From assembly GCA_023392475.1 (NCBI GenBank), contig JAEVZA010000145.1, forward strand, positions 1 through 5,852: a stretch of 5,852 nt of DNA, read 5' to 3'. The stretch comes from Actinomycetes bacterium (GTDB lineage: Bacteria; Actinomycetota; Acidimicrobiia; Acidimicrobiales; Microtrichaceae). The notes beneath the pieces are model-generated. The model was not told the DNA's origin. It did no database searches and saw only the letters and a list, made by a program, of their open reading frames with translations. Each line of letters opens with the position of its first letter. Position 1 is the stretch's first letter. A program made the translations under genes and the position numbers. Below are positions 1 through 5,438 of this stretch, in pieces.

Positions 1-1789
1 GGACGAGGTCCGCCAGCGGCGTGCCGCGGCTCCGGCCGCTGACCTCGGCGCACGCGTCGACCGCCACCGGGAACGCCCGGCCGCGGCTCGTCACGGCGGC
101 GAGCTGGGAGTGGGTGGTGGTGGCGACCCGCTGGCGCAGCACGTCGTGGCGGCCGAACGACGCCGGCTTCGGGCCCGCCACCGGCTCACGTCCCACGATG
201 CCGCTGGTGGACAGCGCGACCACGCACGGCTCCTCGACCCGGTTCGCCGCCTCCTCGGCGGCGACCTCCTCGAGCGTGACGTCGTCCAGGTGGTCCGGCG
301 ACACGATCCGGCTGCGGCGCTCGAAGTCGTAGTTGTCGACCAGCTCCTCGAGCTCCTTCAGCACGATCGTCCGCTGGCGCTGCTCCGACGCCAGGATCTT
401 CTCGAACTCGGCGATCCGCCCGCGCAGCTCGCCGGCCTCCGCCTCGAGCTCGAGCTTGGCCAGCGCGGTCAGGCGGCGGAGCTGCATGTCCAGGATGTGC
501 ACCGCCTGCACCTCCGACAGGGACAGCTCGGACATGAGGCGGTCGCGCGCCTCCGCCGCGTCCTGCGAGGAGCGGATGATCGAGACCACGAGGTCGATGG
601 CGTCGAGCGCGACGAGGAGGCCCTCGACCAGGTGCAGCCGGCGCCGGGCCTTCTCGAGCCGGAAGGCCGTGCGCCGTCGGACGACGTCCAGCCGGTGGTC
701 GATGTGGTGCTGGCACAGCTCGAGCAGCCCGACGGTGGTGGGCACGCCGTCGACCAGGACGACGTTGTTGATGCCGAAGCTGTCCTCCATGGGCGTGACG
801 CGGTGCAGCTCGGTCAGCACGGCGCGGGCGTTGGCGCCGGGCCGCAGCTCGATCTCGATGCGCAGGCCGGTGTGGCGGTCCGACGTGTTCTTGACGTCCG
901 TCACCAGCGGCAGCTTCCCGTTCCGCATCAGCTCCTGGATGCGCCCGACGACGCGCTCCGGCCCGACGAGGTAGGGCAGCTCCGTGACGACGATGCCCTG
1001 GCGGGACCGGGTGAGGTCGACGATCTCGGTGGTGGCGCGCATCCGCACGGTGCCACGGCCGGTGGCGTACGCCTCCGCCAGGCCGTCGTCCACGACGACG
1101 CCGCCCGAGGGGAAGTCGGGCCCGGGGAGCACCTCCATGAGCTGCGCGACGGTGGGCTTCGGGCGCCGCTTGGTCATCACGAGCTTGATGGCCTCGTAGA
1201 CCTCGCGGAGGTTGTGCGGCGCCATGTTCGTGGCCATGCCGACCGCGATCCCCGACGTGCCGTTGACGAGCAGGTTCGGGAGGCGGGCGGGGAGGTACAG
1301 CGGCTCGGAGCGCTCGCCGTCGAACGTGGGCCGGAACTCGACGGTGTCCTCGTCGATCTCGCCGAGCATCTCCATGGCGGCCTCGGTGAGGCGGCACTCG
1401 GTGTAGCGGTAGGCCGCCGGCGGGTCGTCGAGCGAGCCGAAGTTGCCGTGGGGGTCCACCAGCGTGATGTTGCGACCGAAGGGCTGGCCCATCCGCACGA
1501 GCGCGTCGTAGATCGCGCCGTCGCCGTGGGGGTGGTACTTGCCCATGGTCTCGCCGACGACGTTGGCGCACTTCCGGTGGGGCCGGTCGGGCCGCATCCC
1601 CATGTCCGCCATGGCGTGCAGGATCCGCCGCTGCACGGGCTTCAGGCCGTCCCGCACGTCGGGGATCGCCCGGGACGTGATGACGGACAACGAGTACGCC
1701 ATGAACGACTCGCCGAGCTCCTGGGTGACGGGGACCTCGATGATCTCCCGGGCGTACCCGCCTTCGAACAGTTCGGTCTGACGTGGCAT
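1..1789 (-). CDS. parC: Type IIA DNA topoisomerase A subunit, ParC-like (topoisomerase IV subunit A), 3' end beyond window
   Basis: This is the DNA breakage-reunion subunit of a type IIA topoisomerase, which with a ParE-type ATPase passes one duplex through another to decatenate or relax DNA. The window holds 596 residues; family members are usually about 800. Visible parts are: N-terminal DGLKPVQRRIL (residues 47-57), the helix-turn-helix motif HPHGD (86-90), catalytic R128-Y129 in AYRYTEC, and I181 in SGIAVGMATN, matching the DNA-intercalating Ile174 of E. coli GyrA. The tower and coiled-coil region runs to about residue 490, and a first C-terminal blade starts near 520. No QRRGGKG-type GyrA box occurs where gyrase carries it in the first blade (about 535-556); the text there (FGRHDVLRQRVA) resembles Streptomyces ParC, as does GSL-DDPPAA before the active site. 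The chosen ATG gives MPRQTELFEGG. An in-frame TTG 12 nt upstream (1801-1799), preceded by GGTGGGGG, is an alternative start. Gly91 replaces the Ser83 equivalent in the quinolone region. Many databases would label this GyrA. Confidence 0.87.
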   Translation of the reverse strand, partial: MPRQTELFEGGYAREIIEVPVTQELGESFMAYSLSVITSRAIPDVRDGLKPVQRRILHAMADMGMRPDRPHRKCANVVGETMGKYHPHGDGAIYDALVRMGQPFGRNITLVDPHGNFGSLDDPPAAYRYTECRLTEAAMEMLGEIDEDTVEFRPTFDGERSEPLYLPARLPNLLVNGTSGIAVGMATNMAPHNLREVYEAIKLVMTKRRPKPTVAQLMEVLPGPDFPSGGVVVDDGLAEAYATGRGTVRMRATTEIVDLTRSRQGIVVTELPYLVGPERVVGRIQELMRNGKLPLVTDVKNTSDRHTGLRIEIELRPGANARAVLTELHRVTPMEDSFGINNVVLVDGVPTTVGLLELCQHHIDHRLDVVRRRTAFRLEKARRRLHLVEGLLVALDAIDLVVSIIRSSQDAAEARDRLMSELSLSEVQAVHILDMQLRRLTALAKLELEAEAGELRGRIAEFEKILASEQRQRTIVLKELEELVDNYDFERRSRIVSPDHLDDVTLEEVAAEEAANRVEEPCVVALSTSGIVGREPVAGPKPASFGRHDVLRQRVATTTHSQLAAVTSRGRAFPVAVDACAEVSGRSRGTPLADLV

Positions 1790-1851
1790 GGGCCCATTCA
1801 AGTCGCCCCCACCGACACGCGAGGTGAACCAGGTTCGGGGTCTGTGCGACG
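1790..1851. promoter_or_regulatory. Divergent intergenic region between parC and the amidase, with a GAACC-A-GGTTC inverted repeat
   Basis: These 62 nt must hold the promoters and leaders of two divergent genes. A perfect inverted repeat, GAACC (1826-1830), A, GGTTC (1832-1836), lies 15 nt upstream of the amidase ATG at 1852 and 36 nt upstream of the parC ATG. It could be an operator for a dimeric repressor. No convincing TANNNT -10 box was found for either gene. Its spacing is one base longer than the KstR-type site at 5399-5412, so it is probably not the same operator. Confidence 0.35.
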
Positions 1852-3399
1852 ATGAGGGGCATGTCTGACACCCCCTGGCTCGGTGACGCCAGCTCCCTCG
1901 TCGACGCGTTCCGCGCCGGGGAGCGTTCCCCTCGGGAGGAGCTGCAGGCCACGCTCGACGCCATCGACGCGAGCGCCCTCAACTGCTTCTCCTACCTCGA
2001 CCCCGAGCGGGCGCTCGCCGCGGCGGGATCCGCGGACCTCACGAAGCCGTTCGGCGGCGTCCCGGTGGGCATCAAGGAGCTCGAGCAGGTGGCGGGCTGG
2101 CCCGACACGCAGGCGTCGCTCGTGTTCAAGGACCGGGTGGCCCACCACACGAGCGAGGGCACCCGCCGCTTCGTCGAGGACGGGGGCGCGGTGGCCGTCG
2201 GCCTGACGACCGCGTCGGAGTTCGGTGGGCTCAACGTCAGCGTCACCAAGCTCAACGGCGTGGCCCACAACCCGTGGCGCCACGGCCGCACCGTCGGCGG
2301 CTCCTCGGGGGGCAGCGCGGCGGCGGTGGCCGGTGGCCTCGTGTCGCTCGCCAACGGCGGTGACGGCGGCGGGTCGATCCGCATCCCGGCCGGCTACTGC
2401 GGCCTGCTCGGCATGAAGGGCACGTTCGGGCGCATCTCCCGCGGGCCCCACGCCTTCTCCCGGCCCGGCACGGTCGTGCTCGGCTGCCTCTCGCGCTCGG
2501 TGCGCGACGCGGCCCGCTACTACGACGTGTGCGCGGGCGCCGACCTGCGCGACCCCACGAGCCTGCCGAACCCCGGCGGCTGGGAGTCGGGCCTCGGCCG
2601 CAGCGACCTCGCCGGCAAGCGGGTCGCCGTGCTGCCGTCCATCGCCGGCGTGCGCCTGGAGCCGGGCGTGGAGGAGCAGCTCCGCTCGCAGGCGAAGGAG
2701 CTGATCGCCGCCACCGGCATGGTCGAGGTCGAGATCACGCTGGACCTGCCGAACCTCGCCGCGCAGTGGGCGATGGGCAACCTGTCGACGCTGCTGGCGG
2801 AGCTCGGCGACCGGTGGCCGCGGTGCGCCGCGGACCTCACCGACGAGATCGCGCTGGGCGTCCTGCTCGCGCAGAGCACCTACAACCTGCACCTGGCCGC
2901 GGTGGCCGAGGCGCAGCGCCTCGAGGCCAACGAGGTGATGGCGTCGGCGTTCGAGGACGTCGACTTCATCATCTCCGCGACGAACCCCGGGCCGGCCTTC
3001 GCCGCCGACGCCGCCACCTCCAGCCCCACCTCGACGTTCCTCGACACCGCCAAGTCCTCGACGGCCGCCCGGGCGGGCTTCCGGGGCGTCATGGCCGCCC
3101 TGCGGGTCGCCAACGGCGCGTTCCCCAAGCTGTCCAACGCCCTGATCGAGGCCGTGGTCGAGCGGGTGCCCGACCTCGTCACGATGGGCGGGCTCACGAT
3201 CATCTCGAACATCTACGGCAACCCGGCCGTCTCTATCCCGTGCGGCACGGTCGACGGCCTCCCCGTCGGCATGCAGGTCCTCGCGCCGCACCACCGGGAC
3301 GCCGAGCTGCTCGACGTGGCGCTCACGTACGAGCGCGAGATCGGCTGGCCGCTCGTGGCCCCGTCGGTCGGCGGCGCGCCGAGCCTCGCCGCGGTCTGA
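1852..3399 (+). CDS. Amidase-signature family hydrolase (cytosolic amidase, substrate unknown)
   Basis: This is a serine hydrolase of the amidase signature family, which cleaves a carboxylic amide to acid plus ammonia or amine. Numbered from the ATG at 1852 (515 aa, normal family length), the full Ser-Ser-Lys triad is present: Lys75 in PVGIKELE, the cis-Ser Ser151 in GGSSGGSAAA, and nucleophile Ser175 in GGGSIRIPAGYCG. The Ser151-Ser175 spacing of 24 equals that in fatty acid amide hydrolase (217/241). The C-terminal part ends in the usual NPAVSIPCG...GLPVGMQVLAP block (about 466-490). No signal peptide or membrane segment is seen. A second in-frame ATG at 1861 gives MSDTPWLGD. Neither start has a good ribosome site: GAGGGG lies only one base before 1861, and GGGG lies 11 nt before 1852, so a short or leaderless start is possible. 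A GatA role is unlikely because no gatC or gatB flanks it. It is divergent from parC and convergent with the oxidoreductase gene, so it is probably transcribed alone. Confidence 0.9.
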   Translation: MRGMSDTPWLGDASSLVDAFRAGERSPREELQATLDAIDASALNCFSYLDPERALAAAGSADLTKPFGGVPVGIKELEQVAGWPDTQASLVFKDRVAHHTSEGTRRFVEDGGAVAVGLTTASEFGGLNVSVTKLNGVAHNPWRHGRTVGGSSGGSAAAVAGGLVSLANGGDGGGSIRIPAGYCGLLGMKGTFGRISRGPHAFSRPGTVVLGCLSRSVRDAARYYDVCAGADLRDPTSLPNPGGWESGLGRSDLAGKRVAVLPSIAGVRLEPGVEEQLRSQAKELIAATGMVEVEITLDLPNLAAQWAMGNLSTLLAELGDRWPRCAADLTDEIALGVLLAQSTYNLHLAAVAEAQRLEANEVMASAFEDVDFIISATNPGPAFAADAATSSPTSTFLDTAKSSTAARAGFRGVMAALRVANGAFPKLSNALIEAVVERVPDLVTMGGLTIISNIYGNPAVSIPCGTVDGLPVGMQVLAPHHRDAELLDVALTYEREIGWPLVAPSVGGAPSLAAV

Positions 3400-3417
3400 C
3401 CCGGCCGTCAGGCCGGG
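3400..3417. terminator. Candidate bidirectional hairpin terminator between convergent genes
   Basis: A perfect 7-bp stem, CCCGGCC (3400-3406) with GGCCGGG (3411-3417), encloses a 4-nt loop, GTCA. It starts one base after the amidase stop and overlaps the oxidoreductase stop codon, whose three bases sit in the loop. The hairpin therefore lies at the 3' end of both converging transcripts. No U-tract follows on either strand, so it would be a U-less, actinobacterial-style terminator or simply an mRNA 3'-end stabiliser. Confidence 0.5.
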
Positions 3418-4436
3418 AGGATCACCTCGGCGGCCTGGCGCAGCGTCGCCACGTCGCCGGCGTGGATCAGGATCTCCGTGACCGCGGAGTCCTTCCACGC
3501 CGCGACCCGGTCCGCGATGCGGGCCGGGGTGCCGACGAGCGAGATCTCGTCCGCGAACTCGACCGGCACCTCGCCGACGGCCTGGTCGGCCTTGCCCTCG
3601 AAGAACAGGTCCTGGATGCGCTCGGCCTGCTCGCCGAGCCCCATCCGGGCGGCCAGCTTGGTGTGGTAGTTCTGGCCCTTCGCCCCCATGCCCCCGATGT
3701 AGAACGCGAGCATCGCCCGGGTGCCGCCGAGCGCCTGCTCGATCGTCTCCGGCCGGTCGTCCTCGGTGGGCACGAAGGCGGCGAGCGCGGCGACCTGGAA
3801 GCCCTCCTTCGCGCCGGCGAGCTGGTCGGCGTACACGTCCTGGCGGTACGGCGAGTAGTAGAGCGGCAACCAGCCGTCGGCGATCTCCGCGGTCTGGGCC
3901 ACGTTCTTCGGGCCCTCGGCGCCGAGGTAGATCGGGATGTCCCGTCGCATCGGGTGGACGATCGACTTCAGCGGCTTCCCGAGCCCGACGCTGCCCTCGC
4001 CGTGGAACGGGTGCTGGTGGAACTCGCCCTGGTAGTCGAGCGGCTCCTCCCGGGCGACGACCCGGCGGATGATCTCCACGTACTCGCGGGTCCGGGCGAG
4101 CGGCTTGTTCGACGGCCGGCCGTACCAGCCCTCCACCACCTGCGGACCCGACACGCCGAGGCCCAGCCGGAAGCGGCCGCCCGACAGGTAGTCCATCGTG
4201 ATTGCCGACATCGCCGTCGCGGTCGGCGTGCGCGCCGCGAGCTGGACGACGGCCGTGCCGAGCTGGATCGTCGACGTGCTCGCCGCGAGGTACGCGAGCG
4301 GGGTCAGGGCGTCGGAGCCCCACGCCTCCGCGGTCCACACGGACGTGAACCCGAGGCGCTCCGCCTCGACCGTCCGCTCCACCCAGTCGGGCGAGGGCAT
4401 CTGCCCCCAGTACCCCAGCTGCAGTCCCAGATCCAT
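3408..4436 (-). CDS. LLM-class F420-dependent oxidoreductase, Rv3520c-like
   Basis: This is a 342-residue, TIM-barrel, luciferase-like protein of the F420-dependent type. Such enzymes move a hydride between the deazaflavin F420 and a substrate in the cytosol; the substrate here is unknown. Family signatures, in order: N-terminal GLQLGYWG (4-11), AEAWGSDA (36-43), the GGRFRLGLGVSGPQ block (about 86-99) followed by EGWYG, PLARTREY (112-119), GEGSVGLGK (146-154), and LGAEGPKN (171-178) leading to DGWLP (187-191). These blocks read almost identically in M. tuberculosis Rv3520c as I recall it. The ATG at 4436 has a good ribosome site, GAGGAG (4447-4442), 5 nt upstream. It follows the hydratase gene on the same strand after 86 nt, with no promoter seen between, so co-transcription is likely. 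Rv3520c sits in the cholesterol catabolic region of M. tuberculosis; a steroid-related role here is inference. FMN use instead of F420 cannot be excluded from sequence alone. Confidence 0.9.
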   Translation of the reverse strand: MDLGLQLGYWGQMPSPDWVERTVEAERLGFTSVWTAEAWGSDALTPLAYLAASTSTIQLGTAVVQLAARTPTATAMSAITMDYLSGGRFRLGLGVSGPQVVEGWYGRPSNKPLARTREYVEIIRRVVAREEPLDYQGEFHQHPFHGEGSVGLGKPLKSIVHPMRRDIPIYLGAEGPKNVAQTAEIADGWLPLYYSPYRQDVYADQLAGAKEGFQVAALAAFVPTEDDRPETIEQALGGTRAMLAFYIGGMGAKGQNYHTKLAARMGLGEQAERIQDLFFEGKADQAVGEVPVEFADEISLVGTPARIADRVAAWKDSAVTEILIHAGDVATLRQAAEVILPA

Positions 4437-4522
4437 CGGAGCTCCTCGCTCTCGCCTCGGCCGCCCTACTTGCCCTGGTAGTTCGGGGTGCGCTTCGCAG
4501 CCCCGTCCCGTTGCACGCCGCC
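4437..4522. other. 86-nt intercistronic gap carrying a copy of the upstream gene's 3' end
   Basis: This gap separates the hydratase stop from the oxidoreductase start. Read on the minus strand in the hydratase frame, it encodes 18 codons after the hydratase stop, ending AKRTPNYQGK and a second TAG (4468-4466). That is a near copy of the hydratase C-terminus KRTPNFQGK plus its stop. The remaining bases (4437-4459) hold the ribosome site of the oxidoreductase gene. Confidence 0.75.
4460..4496 (-). repeat. 37-bp direct repeat, copy 1 (displaced crotonase tail)
   Basis: This 37-bp stretch is repeated 57 bp to the right (4517-4553) with a single mismatch, T4479 versus A4536. On the minus strand it encodes KRTPNYQGK and a TAG stop, so the one mismatch changes Phe to Tyr. 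It lies outside any intact gene. The bases either side of the two copies do not match, so the repeated unit is shorter than the 57-bp period. Confidence 0.9.
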
Positions 4523-4553
4523 CTACTTGCCCTGGAAGTTCGGGGTGCGCTTC
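4517..4553 (-). repeat. 37-bp direct repeat, copy 2 (true crotonase C-terminus)
   Basis: This partner copy covers the last codons and the stop of the intact hydratase gene (KRTPNFQGK, TAG at 4525-4523), plus six bases downstream. The 57-bp offset is a multiple of three, so both copies lie in the same reading frame. Confidence 0.9.
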
Positions 4554-5329
4554 TCCTTGAAGGCCCGCGGGCCCTCCTTCGCGTCCTCCGAGCCGAACAC
4601 GTCCCACCCGTAGGTGAACTCGTACTCGAGCGCCTCGCGCTCCTCCATGCCGTTCGTCTCGCGCAGCGTCTTCAGGAGCGCCTTCACGGCCAGCGGGCCG
4701 TTCTCGCAGATCGCGTGGCCGATCTCCTTCGCCTTGGCGAGCGCCTGGCCGTCGGGCACGACGTGACCGATCAGGCCGAGCTCGAGCGCCCGCTGCGCCG
4801 TGATGTGCTCGCCCGTGAGGAGCAGCTCGCAGGCCACCGTGTAGGGGATCTGACGCGGGATGCGGACCGCGGAGCCGCCCATCGGGTACAGCGACCAGCG
4901 CACCTCGGAGATGCCGAACTTCGCCGACTCGCCGGCCACGCGGATCTCGGTGGCGCCGAGCAGCTCGGTGCCGCCGGCGATCGCGGTGCCTTCGGCCGCG
5001 AGGATCAGCGGGACGCTCGGGCGCCAGGTGCGCAGCAGCGCCTTCCACGGCAGGTCGGGGTCCGCGGCGAGCCGGCCCTGCACGTCCACCTCGTCGGCGT
5101 CGGCGTCGCCCTCGTGGCCGCCGGCCATCTCCTTGAGGTCGGCGCCGGAGCAGAAGTTGCCGCCGGCACCGGTCAGCACGAGCGCGCGGATGTCGGGGTC
5201 CTCGTCGGCCTCGATGCAGGCGTCGAGCAGGCGCACGAGCATCTCGCCGTTGATCGCGTTCTGCCGCTCGGGGCGGTTGAGCGTCACGACGAGCAGGTGC
5301 CCGTCCCGTTCGGTCAGCACGGCCGGCAT
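4523..5329 (-). CDS. echA19: Enoyl-CoA hydratase (crotonase family), EchA19-like
   Basis: This is a 268-residue crotonase that adds water across the double bond of a 2-enoyl-CoA. The first oxyanion-hole segment is NFCSGADLKEM (58-68), and the second is AIAGGTELLG (116-125). Both catalytic glutamates of a true hydratase are present, Glu122 and Glu142; their spacing of 20 equals that of Glu144 and Glu164 in the rat enzyme. The segments RVAGESAKFGISE and WSLYPMGGSAVRI, then RQIPYT, LLLTG, GLIGHVVPDGQAL and EDAKEGPRAF are nearly those I recall for M. tuberculosis EchA19 (Rv3516), which hydrates a C24 steroid side-chain enoyl-CoA in cholesterol degradation. An acidic insert (GHEGDADADEVD, about 71-82) looks like a variable loop. 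The ATG at 5329 has AGGGGG (5340-5335) 5 nt upstream. It is probably the first gene of an operon with the F420 oxidoreductase and is preceded by a KstR-type operator. Other EchA-family substrates cannot be excluded. Confidence 0.88.
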   Translation of the reverse strand: MPAVLTERDGHLLVVTLNRPERQNAINGEMLVRLLDACIEADEDPDIRALVLTGAGGNFCSGADLKEMAGGHEGDADADEVDVQGRLAADPDLPWKALLRTWRPSVPLILAAEGTAIAGGTELLGATEIRVAGESAKFGISEVRWSLYPMGGSAVRIPRQIPYTVACELLLTGEHITAQRALELGLIGHVVPDGQALAKAKEIGHAICENGPLAVKALLKTLRETNGMEEREALEYEFTYGWDVFGSEDAKEGPRAFKEKRTPNFQGK

Positions 5330-5383
5330 GGGGTCCCCCTGGGGTCTGGTCGACGCGGCGCGTCGGGTCTCCGATCCGGCGGC

Positions 5384-5389
5384 ACCCTA
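5384..5389 (-). promoter_or_regulatory. Candidate -10 element for the echA19-like operon
   Basis: On the minus strand these bases read TAGGGT, fitting the actinobacterial TANNNT -10 pattern. It would start transcription near 5377, giving a leader of about 48 nt. With a 17-nt spacer the -35 position (5407-5412) falls inside the KstR-type operator and reads TAGAAC, which is not a good -35. The pattern is short and could occur by chance. Confidence 0.35.
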
Positions 5390-5390
5390 G

Positions 5391-5420
5391 CGACGAACTG
5401 GAACAGGTTCTATTTCGTCG
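5391..5420. repeat. 30-bp imperfect palindrome around the KstR-type core
   Basis: The left arm CGACGAACTGGAACA and the right arm GGTTCTATTTCGTCG are complementary at 12 of 15 positions. The outer seven bases on each side (CGACGAA at 5391-5397, TTCGTCG at 5414-5420) pair perfectly, as do the GAAC and GTTC of the core. The symmetry is thus about twice as wide as the 14-bp core site. Confidence 0.8.
5399..5412. promoter_or_regulatory. KstR-type operator (TNNAACNNGTTNNA)
   Basis: The bases TGGAACAGGTTCTA match every fixed position of TNNAACNNGTTNNA, the consensus bound by KstR, the TetR-family repressor of cholesterol catabolism in mycobacteria and rhodococci. It lies between two divergent start codons (5329 minus, 5439 plus) and overlaps the -35 position of the candidate promoters on both sides, where a repressor would block both. 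Its neighbours include an EchA19-like gene, a KstR regulon member in M. tuberculosis. No regulator gene is in the window. Confidence 0.65.
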
Positions 5421-5426
5421 CGCCGG

Positions 5427-5432
5427 TACGGT
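5427..5432 (+). promoter_or_regulatory. Candidate -10 element for a leaderless transcript
   Basis: TACGGT fits TANNNT and ends six bases before the GTG at 5439. That spacing would put the transcription start on the first base of the start codon, as in the leaderless genes common in actinobacteria. No Shine-Dalgarno sequence precedes this GTG, which agrees with a leaderless start. Confidence 0.4.
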
Positions 5433-5438
5433 GGACCG

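Noticed and set aside
1788..1797. 10-bp palindrome ATGGGCCCAT at the parC start codon
   Set aside because: It is too short to form a stable hairpin with a loop, and such GC-rich palindromes are expected by chance in this composition.
110..1855. Long open frame on the plus strand opposite parC
   Set aside because: It has low-complexity, Arg/Asp/Val/Leu/His-rich sequence without recognisable motifs and lies antisense to a well-supported topoisomerase. This is the usual by-product of GC-rich third codon positions.
1852..3399. GatA subunit of the tRNA-dependent amidotransferase
   Set aside because: The catalytic triad is shared by the whole amidase family, and neither gatC nor gatB flanks the gene, so a general amidase is the safer call.
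1798..4338. Very long minus-strand open frame
   Set aside because: It runs through the amidase (antisense) and the oxidoreductase (wrong frame), and its translation is Arg/Gly/Ala-rich noise.
2529..4481. Long plus-strand open frame spanning the amidase end and the oxidoreductase gene
   Set aside because: It crosses two supported genes in other frames and has compositionally biased sequence with no family signature.
4198..4560. Plus-strand open frame with an internally repeated peptide (TCPGSSGCAS twice)
   Set aside because: The peptide repeat is only the antisense reading of the 37-bp direct repeat; the frame lies opposite two supported genes.
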